Positions 25,180-34,507 of a stretch of 64,000 bases of DNA are shown here, in pieces. The DNA is taken from NCBI RefSeq assembly GCF_900129875.1, contig NZ_FQXC01000002.1, positions 1 to 64,000 on the forward strand, written 5' to 3'. Both the position numbers and the translations under genes were made by a program. Below the pieces are notes generated by a model that was not told where the DNA came from, did not search any database, and saw only the letters and a list, made by a program, of their open reading frames with translations. How positions within the stretch are numbered: the first letter of the stretch is position 1; each line of letters begins with the position of its first letter. Source of the DNA: Marivita hallyeonensis (GTDB lineage Bacteria; Pseudomonadota; Alphaproteobacteria; Rhodobacterales; Rhodobacteraceae).

Positions 25180-28083
25180 ATGGCCGAGCTGAAGAACATC
25201 GAAGTACGCGGCGCGCGTGAGCACAATCTCAAGAACATCGACGTGGATATTCCACGCGATCAGCTTGTGGTGATCACCGGTCTCAGCGGCTCGGGCAAGT
25301 CGTCTCTGGCCTTCGACACGATTTATGCCGAGGGTCAACGCCGTTATGTGGAGTCGCTTTCCGCCTACGCGCGGCAGTTCCTCGACATGATGGAAAAGCC
25401 GGATGTGGATCACATCTCGGGCCTGAGCCCGGCCATTTCAATCGAACAGAAGACGACCTCGAAAAACCCGCGCTCGACCGTGGGCACGGTTACCGAAATC
25501 TACGACTACATGCGCTTGCTGTTCGCACGCGTCGGCACGCCCTACAGCCCCGCCACCGGCATGCCTATCGAAGCGCAGCAAGTGCAGGACATGGTTGACC
25601 GTGTCATGGCGATGGAGGAGGGCACGCGCGCCTATCTTCTTGCCCCCATCGTGCGCGACCGGAAGGGCGAGTACCGCAAGGAATTCCTTGAACTGCGCAA
25701 GCAGGGCTTCCAGCGCGTCAAGGTTGACGGTCAGTTTTACGAGTTGGACGAACCACCGACGCTCGACAAGAAGTTCCGGCATGACATCGACGTGGTGGTC
25801 GATCGTCTGGTGGTGAAGGAAGGGCTTGAGACGCGGTTGGCCGATAGTTTCCGCACCGCGCTCGATCTCGCGGATGGCATTGCGATCCTTGAAACCGTGC
25901 CGTCCTCCTCCGGCGACGATGGCGCTCAGGAGCCTCAGCGCTTCACGTTTTCAGAAAACTTCGCCTGTCCGGTCAGCGGTTTCACCATCCCCGAGATCGA
26001 ACCGCGCCTGTTTTCGTTCAACGCGCCGTTCGGGGCTTGCCCGGATTGCGATGGTTTGGGTGTCGAGCTGTTCTTCGACGAACGTCTGGTCGTCCCGGAT
26101 GCCACACTCAAGATCGCAGACGGTGCATTGGCCCCGTGGCGTAAGGGCAAGTCACCCTATTTCCTGCAGACCATCGAAGCGCTCGCCAAGCATTACGAGT
26201 TCAACAAGAATGACCGCTGGAAGGACCTCGCACCGCATATCCAGCAGGTCTTCCTCTACGGCTCCGGCGACGAAGAGATCCTGTTCCGCTACGATGAAGG
26301 CGGTCGCGTCTATCAGGTCACGCGCAGCTTCGAAGGCGTGATCCCGAACATGGAACGCCGCTATCGCGAGACCGACAGCAACTGGATCCGGGAAGAGTTC
26401 GAGCGGTACCAGAACAATCGCTCCTGTGGTACCTGCGGCGGCTATCGCCTGCGGGAAGAGGCTCTGGCGGTCAAGATCGGCCCGTCGAATGACCCGGACA
26501 GTCTTCTGCATATCGGCCAGGTGGTGCAGATGTCGATCAAGGAGGCGTTCGCCTGGTGTCAAATCGTGCCGGAACACCTGACCGATCAGAAGAACGAGAT
26601 TGCGCGTGCGATCCTCAAGGAAATCCGCGAACGGCTCGGGTTCCTCAACAATGTGGGTCTTGAATACCTGACGCTCAGCCGCAATGCCGGGACGCTTTCG
26701 GGCGGCGAGAGCCAGCGGATCCGGCTTGCCAGCCAGATCGGGTCGGGTCTGACCGGCGTGCTTTACGTGCTGGACGAACCCTCGATCGGTCTGCACCAGC
26801 GCGACAATGACCGTCTGCTCGGCACGCTGAAATCGCTGCGCGATCAAGGCAATACGGTGATCGTTGTGGAACATGACGAGGAGGCCATCCGCGAAGCCGA
26901 CTATGTCTTCGATATCGGCCCGGGCGCCGGTGTGCATGGTGGGCAGGTCGTCGCCAAGGGCACGCCCAAGCAGGTCGCCGACGATCCGGCGTCGCTGACC
27001 GGCCAGTACCTCAGCGGCGCGCGGGAGATTGCGGTGCCACCGGAACGGCGGAAGGGCAAGAAGGGCAAGTCGATCAAGGTGGTCAAGGCCACTGGCAACA
27101 ACCTTCAAAACGTCACTGCCGAATTCCCGCTTGGCAAATTCGTCTGCGTCACGGGTGTGTCGGGCGGCGGCAAGTCCACGCTGACGATCGAGACGTTGTT
27201 CAAGACCGCCTCCATGCGCCTCAACGGTGCGCGGCAGACACCGGCGCCGTGCGAAACGATCAAGGGGCTGGAGCACCTCGACAAGGTCATCGATATCGAT
27301 CAACGCCCGATTGGCCGGACGCCACGGTCGAACCCGGCGACCTACACCGGGGCCTTCACTCCGATCCGCGACTGGTTCGCGGGCCTGCCCGAGGCCAAGG
27401 CGCGCGGTTACAAACCGGGGCGGTTCAGCTTCAACGTCAAGGGCGGTCGCTGCGAGGCGTGTCAGGGCGACGGTGTCATCAAGATCGAGATGCACTTCCT
27501 CCCAGATGTCTATGTCACCTGCGAAACCTGCAAAGGCGCGCGGTACAACCGCGAGACACTTGAAATCAAGTTCAAGGGCAAGAGCATAGCCGACGTTCTT
27601 GATATGACGGTTGAGGATGCGCAGGAGTTCTTCAAGGCGGTGCCCAGCATCCGCGAGAAGATGGATGCATTGGTACGAGTCGGGCTTGGCTACATCAAGG
27701 TTGGCCAGCAAGCGACGACTCTGTCAGGCGGAGAAGCGCAGCGCGTGAAGCTGTCGAAAGAGCTCGCAAAACGGTCGACCGGGCGGACGCTTTACATCTT
27801 GGACGAGCCCACAACTGGCTTACATTTCGAGGATGTGCGTAAACTTCTTGAAGTGCTGCATGAACTTGTGGAGCAGGGAAATTCGGTCATCGTGATCGAA
27901 CACAATCTCGACGTGATCAAGACGGCCGACTGGCTGATCGACATTGGCCCTGAGGGCGGCGATGGCGGTGGGGAAATCGTGGCCACGGGTACGCCCGAGC
28001 AAGTGGCCGAGGTCGCGACCTCGCATACCGGTCGCTACCTCAAACCGATGCTGGGAACAAAGAAACCGATGGCCGCGGAATGA
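25180..28083 (+). CDS. uvrA: Excinuclease ABC subunit A
   Basis: DNA-damage sensor ATPase of nucleotide excision repair, 967 residues. Both ABC modules are complete: Walker [10 protein letters not shown] near residue 32 and GVSGGGKST near 665, each with an LSGGE-type signature ([32 protein letters not shown]). Zinc-finger Cys pairs [22 protein letters not shown] and CETCKG are present. Two adjacent ATGs (25177 and 25180) exist; the second is better spaced from GGGGGA. The gene is solitary and carries a LexA box upstream. Confidence 0.97.
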   Translation: MAELKNIEVRGAREHNLKNIDVDIPRDQLVVITGLSGSGKSSLAFDTIYAEGQRRYVESLSAYARQFLDMMEKPDVDHISGLSPAISIEQKTTSKNPRSTVGTVTEIYDYMRLLFARVGTPYSPATGMPIEAQQVQDMVDRVMAMEEGTRAYLLAPIVRDRKGEYRKEFLELRKQGFQRVKVDGQFYELDEPPTLDKKFRHDIDVVVDRLVVKEGLETRLADSFRTALDLADGIAILETVPSSSGDDGAQEPQRFTFSENFACPVSGFTIPEIEPRLFSFNAPFGACPDCDGLGVELFFDERLVVPDATLKIADGALAPWRKGKSPYFLQTIEALAKHYEFNKNDRWKDLAPHIQQVFLYGSGDEEILFRYDEGGRVYQVTRSFEGVIPNMERRYRETDSNWIREEFERYQNNRSCGTCGGYRLREEALAVKIGPSNDPDSLLHIGQVVQMSIKEAFAWCQIVPEHLTDQKNEIARAILKEIRERLGFLNNVGLEYLTLSRNAGTLSGGESQRIRLASQIGSGLTGVLYVLDEPSIGLHQRDNDRLLGTLKSLRDQGNTVIVVEHDEEAIREADYVFDIGPGAGVHGGQVVAKGTPKQVADDPASLTGQYLSGAREIAVPPERRKGKKGKSIKVVKATGNNLQNVTAEFPLGKFVCVTGVSGGGKSTLTIETLFKTASMRLNGARQTPAPCETIKGLEHLDKVIDIDQRPIGRTPRSNPATYTGAFTPIRDWFAGLPEAKARGYKPGRFSFNVKGGRCEACQGDGVIKIEMHFLPDVYVTCETCKGARYNRETLEIKFKGKSIADVLDMTVEDAQEFFKAVPSIREKMDALVRVGLGYIKVGQQATTLSGGEAQRVKLSKELAKRSTGRTLYILDEPTTGLHFEDVRKLLEVLHELVEQGNSVIVIEHNLDVIKTADWLIDIGPEGGDGGGEIVATGTPEQVAEVATSHTGRYLKPMLGTKKPMAAE

Positions 28084-28086
28084 CGA

Positions 28087-29661
28087 TCACGCCGCGCGTG
28101 CCAGCAGGGTGCGCGCTTCGTGACTCTTCAGGATGGGGCGCACGGACGGCCACGCCCGATTGGTCACATCGGCCAGCTCCGGAAACAGCGCGACGATCTC
28201 GGCCTGCGCCTCTGCGTCAAAGCTTTTGGACATCATCGGCCCCGGCAGGTAGCTCTCGGATGCCAATCCGCTGCTTCGTACAATTTGATGACGGTCGAAC
28301 AATAGATGCACGTAGGTCACCGGTGTTCCGGTCGGCACGCGTTGCACGGTGGTTCCGTTCACCAAATCCTTCGCCTTGATCAGCACCTCGGGTTCGCCGA
28401 ACAGCAGATCCGCCCAGTAATCGCTGATCAACACGCGGTGCTGGGGTGACAGCCAGATATCGGCGCTTGCGCCGAATGTGCCCGCGGAAATCCGGATGGG
28501 CGCGAAATCACCCTGTGCCGCTGTCTCGCGCGCACCGGCCCATTGCACCGGCTGCGGCCCATCATCCAGCGTCATGACCAGATCACCGGCCTTGATGGTC
28601 TCGACAGGGACCGGGCCTTTGGGTGTGTCGATCAGCGTGCCGGCAACGAAGCAGGGCATCTGCGTGACCTGAACGATCGCGGTATCCTCGTTTCCGAGGC
28701 CATTGGACACCGTGTAGTTGAAATAGACGGTCTCCACGTCCGCGTCGGTATCAACCGTCAGAGTTCCGTCTGCGTTCAGCGTGACAACCTGCCCGGAGGT
28801 GAGCGTGACCGAGTCTCCCGGATTGACGGAAATGCCATTGATCTTGGTGATCGTCAGCGTCCCGCCAGTCGTGCTGTCATTGTCCAGAACGGCGAGGGTT
28901 TTGGTGCTGTTCAAACCCGCGTTCACCTGATCGTCTTGTGCCACGATCGTGGACTGCACCGAGCCACCCGCAATCAGAAGGTTTGTGTCGTAGTTCGGGT
29001 CGGATACGTCCGCGACGCCGATTTTGATGGTGTTGGCGACACCGGGATTGACCGGCGCCACAAAGGTCAGTGTGACGGTGAAGCCGTCCATTTCGGTGTT
29101 GAACTGGTCGCCGGTGTTGTCGTTGTACAGGTTCGGCGCAGAAGAACTGTTGATGTTGCCAACCGACGCATCGCCGTTCCCGATGGATACGGTGGCTTCC
29201 ACGCCATTCACCCAAACACCTACGGTATCAAGGAATTCCGAATTCACGAATTCCGGGTACTCGTCAGAGGCGATGACAAAGTCGACGGTGATCTGATCCC
29301 CATCGGGAACGAACACGGCTTCGAGGATCGCCGCATCGAACGTGCGGCGTCCGGCAAGGGCATCAAAGTCGGCATCACCGTTAATACCACTGGAGTTGCT
29401 CCCGGTGCTGGCGCTGATGTTCGTGTTCGTGGTGCCGGAATCGTTGGTGAAGTCTGCGACAAACCCAGTGGACAGAATAACGCCCGTATCTGCCGGAACA
29501 ACGCCCGGTGATACCACAAGACCGTTGGAATAGGTTCCCGACGACAGCGGGTCCCCGGAATAGGTGGCACTGACGACGGTAACGCCGCTGCCGAAGATTT
29601 CGTTCGCCATGTCAAGCGCAGTGGCGGCGGTGTTGATTGGAAGCTCTGTTGCGATGGGCAT
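28087..29661 (-). CDS. Secreted-type protein with choice-of-anchor L-like domain and C-terminal Hint domain
   Basis: 524-residue protein. The N-terminal part (about 15-235) has ALDMANEIFGSGVTVVSATYSG, VILSTGFVADFTNDSG and FVIASDEYPEFVNSEFLD, segments typical of the choice-of-anchor L domain. A cadherin-like linker with VAQDDQVNAGLNSTKTLAVLDND follows (about 240-330). From Cys337 (CFVAGTLIDTPKGPVPVE) to about residue 465 is a Hint/intein-like module with the conserved SPQHRVLI. No Sec signal is seen; such proteins are often exported by type I secretion, but no secretion genes or RTX repeats are present here. ATG 29661 was chosen over a TTG at 29688 that lies in an inverted repeat. The stop almost touches uvrA, with which it converges. 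Confidence 0.82.
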   Translation of the reverse strand: MPIATELPINTAATALDMANEIFGSGVTVVSATYSGDPLSSGTYSNGLVVSPGVVPADTGVILSTGFVADFTNDSGTTNTNISASTGSNSSGINGDADFDALAGRRTFDAAILEAVFVPDGDQITVDFVIASDEYPEFVNSEFLDTVGVWVNGVEATVSIGNGDASVGNINSSSAPNLYNDNTGDQFNTEMDGFTVTLTFVAPVNPGVANTIKIGVADVSDPNYDTNLLIAGGSVQSTIVAQDDQVNAGLNSTKTLAVLDNDSTTGGTLTITKINGISVNPGDSVTLTSGQVVTLNADGTLTVDTDADVETVYFNYTVSNGLGNEDTAIVQVTQMPCFVAGTLIDTPKGPVPVETIKAGDLVMTLDDGPQPVQWAGARETAAQGDFAPIRISAGTFGASADIWLSPQHRVLISDYWADLLFGEPEVLIKAKDLVNGTTVQRVPTGTPVTYVHLLFDRHQIVRSSGLASESYLPGPMMSKSFDAEAQAEIVALFPELADVTNRAWPSVRPILKSHEARTLLARAA

Positions 29662-29676
29662 GGGATACTGTCCCGA

Positions 29677-29713
29677 CGAGTGAACCAAAGGTGACTTGCC
29701 TTTGTTTCACTCG
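29677..29713. promoter_or_regulatory. 15 bp inverted repeat in the leader of the Hint-domain gene
   Basis: Arms 29677-29691 and 29699-29713 match at 14 of 15 positions around a 7-base loop. The repeat sits 16 bases upstream of the chosen start (minus strand). It could be an operator for a dimeric regulator or an mRNA hairpin close to the ribosome-binding site. Confidence 0.55.
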
Positions 29714-29799
29714 CCAAGACGGCATCAGTGCGCAGGAATTAAGGTTAATTGGGACTTAATCTTGACGATTGTTTACGGGTTGGCCCGAATTAAGGCAGG

Positions 29800-29994
29800 T
29801 CAGCCGGACGTCTTGATCCCAAAAACCGAGTATGCGGGACAGGATCCCAGCACTCCGGTTACAAGCGGGACGATGCCGATCAGAAACGCCCAGTTCCATG
29901 AGCCGCCAACGCCCATAAAGAACGCGATGATCAGGGCCGCTCCGACGACGATGCGCAGAATGCGGTCCCAAGTCCGCATATTTTTTGCAAACAT
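29800..29994 (-). CDS. Small membrane protein, DUF2892/YgaP-transmembrane-like
   Basis: 64-residue protein with two predicted membrane segments (VVGAALIIAFFMGV and WAFLIGIVPLVTGVLG) after a MRTWDRILRI N-terminus, and a CPAYSVFGIKT end. This layout matches the DUF2892 family, also found as the tail of YgaP rhodaneses. The ATG at 29994 is preceded by GGGAGG; the upstream in-frame start at 30024 is not needed. The role is unknown. The Cys near the C-terminus corresponds to the family CP motif. Confidence 0.85.
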   Translation of the reverse strand: MFAKNMRTWDRILRIVVGAALIIAFFMGVGGSWNWAFLIGIVPLVTGVLGSCPAYSVFGIKTSG

Positions 29995-30079
29995 ATCAGC
30001 CTCCCAAGGTTTCCATGCCGTCACTCTACGTCACATGCACCACCTGGAATATGATATGAATCAAACCTGCGCCGCCATA

Positions 30080-30952
30080 TCACCCACGCTTGCGGGCTTC
30101 GAACCTGGGCAACATGGCTGAAAAATCGCGCCCCTTACCGTCTTCATCTTCAACGAAGGTCCGGTAGAGCTCGGTCGCCGCCTGACCGAGCGGCGTGTCC
30201 GCATCCGAGGCTTCGGCGGCCTGCTGACTGAGCCGCAAATCCTTGAGCATCAATTCCGCTGCGAAACCGGGGGTATAGTCATTGTCGGCCGGACTTTGCG
30301 GTCCGATCCCCGGGGCTGGGCAGTAGGCGTTCATCGACCAGCTGTAGCCCGAGGACGTGCTTACCACGTCGAACATCGCCTGCCGGTCGAGCCCCAGCTT
30401 GTCTGCCAGGGCAAACGCCTCGCAGGTGGCGATCATTGTGACGCCAAGGATCATGTTGTTGCAGATTTTCGCCGCCTGACCGTTTCCGGACGCGCCACAA
30501 TGCACCGCCTTCTGGCCCATGATGTCGAACAGGGGCAGGGCGGTCTTGTACGCCGCCTCGGATCCTCCGACCATGAAGGTGAGCGTTCCGGCAGCCGCGC
30601 CGCCAATCCCGCCGGACACCGGCGCATCGAGGGGCAGAAGACCGGCAGCCTCGGCATCTGCCGCCACGGCGCGCGCGCTTTCGACGTCGACGGTCGAGCA
30701 ATCAAGGAGCACGGCCCCGGATTTCATAGCCGGGATCACCTCGGCGGCGACGGCGCGAAGGATATCGCCATTTGGCAGCATTGTGACGACGATGTCGGCA
30801 TCGGTCGCCGCCTCGGACGCGCTGCGGGCCGACCAGACGCCATCGACTGCAACCGTGGCCATGTCATAGCCGATGACTTCATGTCCGGCGCGTGCCAGGT
30901 TCTTCGCCATTGGTGCGCCCATGTTCCCCAAACCGATAAACCCGATCTTCAT
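30080..30952 (-). CDS. mmsB: 3-hydroxyisobutyrate dehydrogenase, possible internal start within the fusion
   Basis: NAD-dependent oxidation of 3-hydroxyisobutyrate to methylmalonate semialdehyde. If translation begins at the internal ATG (30952), which has AGGAG seven bases upstream, the product is a normal-length 290-residue MmsB with an intact N-terminal Rossmann motif. This entry shares the stop and frame of the fusion gene, so it is an alternative product and not a second locus. In most genomes mmsB is a separate gene, and the retained ribosome-binding site suggests the fusion arose by loss of the upstream stop. Confidence 0.6.
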   Translation of the reverse strand: MKIGFIGLGNMGAPMAKNLARAGHEVIGYDMATVAVDGVWSARSASEAATDADIVVTMLPNGDILRAVAAEVIPAMKSGAVLLDCSTVDVESARAVAADAEAAGLLPLDAPVSGGIGGAAAGTLTFMVGGSEAAYKTALPLFDIMGQKAVHCGASGNGQAAKICNNMILGVTMIATCEAFALADKLGLDRQAMFDVVSTSSGYSWSMNAYCPAPGIGPQSPADNDYTPGFAAELMLKDLRLSQQAAEASDADTPLGQAATELYRTFVEDEDGKGRDFSAMLPRFEARKRG

Positions 30953-31999
30953 CGCTCGCTCCTGTCGTTCGAAATCCAACTTTTCCCCAGTCACCGGACG
31001 CAGCATCGCCGCCATGTCGACCGCGGGCACCGACTCCAGATCATGCCGCCATTTTGGTGATCTGTCTTTGTCGATGATGGCGGCGCGGATACCTTCGATG
31101 AAATCGCCATGTTCCATCGACCGCGAAGTGAAGCGATACTCCAGCTCCAGCGCCTTGCGAATGTTCGGTGTGCCTTCACGCAACCGGTGTATGATCTCAA
31201 GCGCGCAAGCCATCGATAGGGGCGCATTGCGGCGCAGCTTGTCCAGCGCCGACTGCGCGAACTCACCGCCATCGGCCCGCAGCGCGTTCACGACATCGCC
31301 CAGCTGCGCACCACCGAAGAGTGCATCGATCTGCGCCTGCTGCGCGGCGAGAGGGGCGTCGGGTGGTGTTTGTGCGCGGGTCTTTAGGTGCGTCACGTCG
31401 CCGGAGGCGCTTAGGGCGGTTTTCACGCCTTCCCACTCAGCCTCGGGCAAGTAGAGATCGGCAAAGCCCACGTGGATTGCATCGCCCGCGCCCATCCGTT
31501 CGGCTGTCAGGCCCAGATATTCGCCCAGACGCCCCGGCGCGCGGGCCAGCAGGTAGGACCCGCCCACATCGGGAACCAGACCGATCCCGCATTCCGGCAT
31601 GGCGATCTTGCTCGTGTCGCCAACAACGCGATGCGATCCATGGCAGCCGACCCCGACGCCGCCGCCCATCGTGAAGCCCTGCAGGAAGCTGACCACGGGT
31701 TTGGGGTATTCCGCCACCAATGCGTTCATGCGGTATTCATCGCGCCAGAAGCGTTGACCGTAGGCGAAGTCCCCTGCGGTCCCGGTGGCGTACATCTCTG
31801 CGATGTCGCCGCCCGCGCAGAACGCCTTTTCGCCTTCCGCGTCGATCAGCACCAGCTTGACACCCGCGTCGTCACGCCAGCGCCACAACGCGTCTTCGAT
31901 GGCGAGGCACATCTCGTAGGTCAGCGCATTCAGGGCTTTCGGCCGGTTCAGCGTGATGCGACCGGCGTGGCCGTCTTGGCGAATGTGGATGTCTGTCAT
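30080..31999 (-). CDS. Fusion of 3-hydroxyisobutyryl-CoA hydrolase and 3-hydroxyisobutyrate dehydrogenase
   Basis: One open frame of 639 residues joins two consecutive enzymes of valine breakdown. Residues 1-349 form a crotonase-fold 3-hydroxyisobutyryl-CoA hydrolase (LNRPKALNALT, AFCAGGDI, GFTMGGGVGVG, and catalytic Glu and Asp in PECGIGLVPDVGGSY). Residues 350-639 form 3-hydroxyisobutyrate dehydrogenase (GFIGLGNMGAPMA, DAPVSGGIGGA, catalytic Lys in GNGQAAKICNN). No stop codon separates them; the junction reads GEKLDFERQERAMKIGF. AGGAG lies just before the internal ATG at 30952, so free dehydrogenase may also be made. ATG 31999 is the start; upstream frame overlaps the acyl-CoA dehydrogenase. 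The acyl-CoA dehydrogenase upstream catalyses the earlier step. Confidence 0.85.
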   Translation of the reverse strand: MTDIHIRQDGHAGRITLNRPKALNALTYEMCLAIEDALWRWRDDAGVKLVLIDAEGEKAFCAGGDIAEMYATGTAGDFAYGQRFWRDEYRMNALVAEYPKPVVSFLQGFTMGGGVGVGCHGSHRVVGDTSKIAMPECGIGLVPDVGGSYLLARAPGRLGEYLGLTAERMGAGDAIHVGFADLYLPEAEWEGVKTALSASGDVTHLKTRAQTPPDAPLAAQQAQIDALFGGAQLGDVVNALRADGGEFAQSALDKLRRNAPLSMACALEIIHRLREGTPNIRKALELEYRFTSRSMEHGDFIEGIRAAIIDKDRSPKWRHDLESVPAVDMAAMLRPVTGEKLDFERQERAMKIGFIGLGNMGAPMAKNLARAGHEVIGYDMATVAVDGVWSARSASEAATDADIVVTMLPNGDILRAVAAEVIPAMKSGAVLLDCSTVDVESARAVAADAEAAGLLPLDAPVSGGIGGAAAGTLTFMVGGSEAAYKTALPLFDIMGQKAVHCGASGNGQAAKICNNMILGVTMIATCEAFALADKLGLDRQAMFDVVSTSSGYSWSMNAYCPAPGIGPQSPADNDYTPGFAAELMLKDLRLSQQAAEASDADTPLGQAATELYRTFVEDEDGKGRDFSAMLPRFEARKRG

Positions 32000-32026
32000 G
32001 GTCCGTCGCTTGTTGATGGCGGAGCA

Positions 32027-32084
32027 GGGGGCGCTGCCCCCTCGGCCTTCGGCCGCACCCCCGGGATATTTGGAAACCAGAGAA
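32027..32084. repeat. GC-rich intergenic repeat, copy 1
   Basis: GGGGGCGCTGCCCCC is an inner inverted repeat, followed by a CGGCCTTCGGCCG hairpin, CCCCCGGGATATTT and GGAAACCAGAGAA. A related copy in opposite orientation is at 51455-51499. Short elements of this pattern are frequent between genes in Rhodobacterales. Here it lies between the acyl-CoA dehydrogenase and fusion genes. Confidence 0.7.
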
Positions 32085-32097
32085 GCCCGGACGCGGG

Positions 32098-33237
32098 CTA
32101 TTTGGCAAGCATCTGGCGCGCCACGATGAGGCGCATGATCTCGTTCGTGCCTTCGAGGATCTGGTGCACACGCAGATCGCGGACCAGCTTTTCGATGCCG
32201 TAATCGGCGAGGTAGCCGTAGCCGCCATGCAGCTGCAGGCACTGGTCGACCACCTTGCTGCCGGCTTCGGTCACGAATTTCTTGGCCATCGCGCAAAATT
32301 TCGTGGCATCCGGTGCGTTTGTGTCGAGCTTCCACGCAGCCTGACGCAGGAAGGTTCGGGCCGCCTGCAATTCGATTTCCATATCGGCCAGGCGGAACTG
32401 CAAGGCCTGGAACTGATCGATGGATTTCCCGAACGCCTTGCGCTCGCTCATATAGGCAAGCGTTGCGTCCAGTCCGGTCTGCGCCGCACCGAGCGAGCAG
32501 GCGGCGATGTTCAGACGTCCGCCATCGAGACCCGCCATGGCATATTTGAAGCCATGGCCTTCCTCACCCAGAAGGTTCGCGGCGGGGATTTTGCAGTCGT
32601 CGAACTGCACCTGTCGCGTGGGTTGCGACCGCCAGCCCATCTTGTCTTCCAACCCGCCAAAGCTCAGCCCCGGCGTGCCATCCTCGACAAGAACAGCGGA
32701 TACGCCTTTCGGTCCGTCCTCACCGGTGCGCACCATCGCGACGTAAAGGTCCGAATAGCCGCCACCCGAGATGAACGCCTTGGTTCCGTTGAGCGTATAG
32801 CCTTCATTGGTGCGATCCGCGCGGGTCTTCAGCGCGGCTGCGTCCGACCCGCTGCCCGGCTCGGTCAGGCAATAGCTGAGCACGGTTTCCATCGTCATGG
32901 CCTTGGGTAGCACCCGGGATTTCATCTCGTCGCTGGCGAAGCTGTCGATCATCTTGGCGCACATGTTGTGGATCGACAGAAACGCCGCGACCGAGGGGCA
33001 AGCCATTGACAGGGCCTCGAACACCAGCGTCGCGTCGAGGCGGCTCAGGCCCGACCCTCCGCTGTCCTCAGAGACATAGAGCCCCGCAAGGCCCAAGGCC
33101 CCCAGTTCCGGCCAGAGCTCTTTCGGGATGGTGCCCTGCGCTTCCCACTCGCGGGCATGCGGCGCGATGTTCTCTTGCCCGAAGGCGTAGGCCATGTCGA
33201 AAATCGCGGATTGTTCTTCGGTCAGGGCGAAATCCAT
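32098..33237 (-). CDS. Acyl-CoA dehydrogenase, probably isobutyryl-CoA dehydrogenase
   Basis: FAD-dependent dehydrogenase of 379 residues that introduces a 2,3-double bond into a short-chain acyl-CoA. It has the FALTEEQSAIFDMAYAFG N-terminal helix, the CLTEPGSGSDAAALKT substrate/FAD loop, and a C-terminal LHGGYGYL and LEGTNEIMRLIVAR with the usual flavin contacts. The adjacent hydroxyisobutyryl-CoA hydrolase/dehydrogenase and the mmsA gene at 35511 make isobutyryl-CoA the most likely substrate. The start at 33237 is preceded by GGGGGAG. A palindrome at 33265-33280 may be its operator. Confidence 0.9.
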   Translation of the reverse strand: MDFALTEEQSAIFDMAYAFGQENIAPHAREWEAQGTIPKELWPELGALGLAGLYVSEDSGGSGLSRLDATLVFEALSMACPSVAAFLSIHNMCAKMIDSFASDEMKSRVLPKAMTMETVLSYCLTEPGSGSDAAALKTRADRTNEGYTLNGTKAFISGGGYSDLYVAMVRTGEDGPKGVSAVLVEDGTPGLSFGGLEDKMGWRSQPTRQVQFDDCKIPAANLLGEEGHGFKYAMAGLDGGRLNIAACSLGAAQTGLDATLAYMSERKAFGKSIDQFQALQFRLADMEIELQAARTFLRQAAWKLDTNAPDATKFCAMAKKFVTEAGSKVVDQCLQLHGGYGYLADYGIEKLVRDLRVHQILEGTNEIMRLIVARQMLAK

Positions 33238-33264
33238 CGCACAGCTCCCCCTCTGGTCTGCGAA

Positions 33265-33280
33265 TTGAACGCCCGTTTAA
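33265..33280. promoter_or_regulatory. Candidate TetR-type operator before the valine genes
   Basis: TTGAACGCCCGTTTAA has matching arms TT-AACG and CGTT-AA around a CC centre with one mismatched pair. It lies 28 bases upstream of the acyl-CoA dehydrogenase start, where TetR-family regulators of acyl-CoA breakdown often bind. Confidence 0.4.
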
Positions 33281-33315
33281 TTTCCAACTGTTTCAGGAGT
33301 TTTGCAAGACCCGCG

Positions 33316-34443
33316 CTAGAGCCCGTCATGGAAAGCATCGACAAGATGCGCCACCACATCCCGCATCTGGGTGTCCTGGTCCTTGCCCGCCGACTTGGAC
33401 GCCTCAACGACATCGCGTTGCCGGGTCGTGCCATTGCCCGATGTGACCATGGCGCGGCTGTTCTCCAATTCGCTGAGACAGCGCAGGATGCCAGCGTCCT
33501 CCTCGATCAGGTCGATGAGTTCGTCGATCAGTTCCGGCATCGGCACGATCGCGCCACGGCCGAAATCGATCAACCCGTCGCTCACACCGTAGCGCTGCGC
33601 GCGCCAGCGATTTTCGGCGATAAGGAAAGGATCATAGCGCCGCCACCGCTGGTTCTTGGTGCGCAGACGCCACAGCATCCGCATGATGCACTGGTTCAGG
33701 GCCGCAAGGCTCAGCGTGTCTTCCAGCCGGGGTTGCACATCCATGATACGGGTTTCCAGCGTTGGAAAATTGGCAGAGGGGCGCAGATCCCACCAGATCT
33801 TCGTGCCATCCTCGATCACGCCGAGGTCGATCAGCACCTGTACGGAGCGTTCGTATTCCGACCAGCTGTCGAAGGACGGTGGCAAGCCCGTGCGAGGCAG
33901 GTTGTCGAAGACGGAGATGCGATAGGAGGCAAGACCCGTATCCTCGCCTTGCCAGAACGGAGAGGAGGTGGACAAGGCCAGCAGATGCGGCAGGAAATAC
34001 GCCATCTGGCCCATGAGATCGGCGCGCAACGCGTCGTCATTCAGTCCAATATGAACATGCATGCCGCAGATCAGCATGCGCCGCACGACCCCGCCCAGGG
34101 CGGAATTGAGGTTATTGTACCTTTCCTTGTCAGTGTGGTGCTGCGCCTTCCAGTCGCCGAACGGATGGCAGGAGGCGGCAATCGGCGCGAGGTTGTATGT
34201 CTTGGCACAACGCGCCACCGTGCTGCGCAGTCGTTTGAGATCGTCCCGCGCCTCGTTGATGTCGGCGCACACCTTGGTGCCGATCTCGATCTGGCATTGC
34301 AAGAACTCGGGGCTGACCTGATCCTCCAGCTCCGCTGCACAGGCATTCATCAGCTCTTCCGGGGCCTCGGCCAACTCGAAACTGTCGAGGTCGACCAGCA
34401 GGTATTCCTCTTCGATCCCGATGCTGAATTCCGGTTCTGCCAT
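33316..34443 (-). CDS. Carboxylate-amine ligase, GCS2/YbdK type
   Basis: 375-residue member of the glutamate-cysteine ligase 2 family, related to E. coli YbdK, which has weak gamma-glutamylcysteine synthetase activity. The N-terminal [13 protein letters not shown] motif carries metal-binding Glu residues. The [11 protein letters not shown] segment and the [18 protein letters not shown] segment are further family landmarks. The start at 34443 has AGGAGG upstream. It is a single gene convergent with nothing obvious; its physiological substrate is uncertain, and a normal gshA probably exists elsewhere. Confidence 0.87.
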   Translation of the reverse strand: MAEPEFSIGIEEEYLLVDLDSFELAEAPEELMNACAAELEDQVSPEFLQCQIEIGTKVCADINEARDDLKRLRSTVARCAKTYNLAPIAASCHPFGDWKAQHHTDKERYNNLNSALGGVVRRMLICGMHVHIGLNDDALRADLMGQMAYFLPHLLALSTSSPFWQGEDTGLASYRISVFDNLPRTGLPPSFDSWSEYERSVQVLIDLGVIEDGTKIWWDLRPSANFPTLETRIMDVQPRLEDTLSLAALNQCIMRMLWRLRTKNQRWRRYDPFLIAENRWRAQRYGVSDGLIDFGRGAIVPMPELIDELIDLIEEDAGILRCLSELENSRAMVTSGNGTTRQRDVVEASKSAGKDQDTQMRDVVAHLVDAFHDGL

Positions 34444-34507
34444 GCCGTGCCTCCTGTCGCAAGTCGCGTCAGTTTAGACATTGTGTGTCTGTTGTCATCA
34501 ACCCGCG

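Noticed and set aside
26152-27711. 519-residue frame on the minus strand inside uvrA
   Set aside because: Arg/Asp/His-rich shadow of a conserved gene with no start signal.
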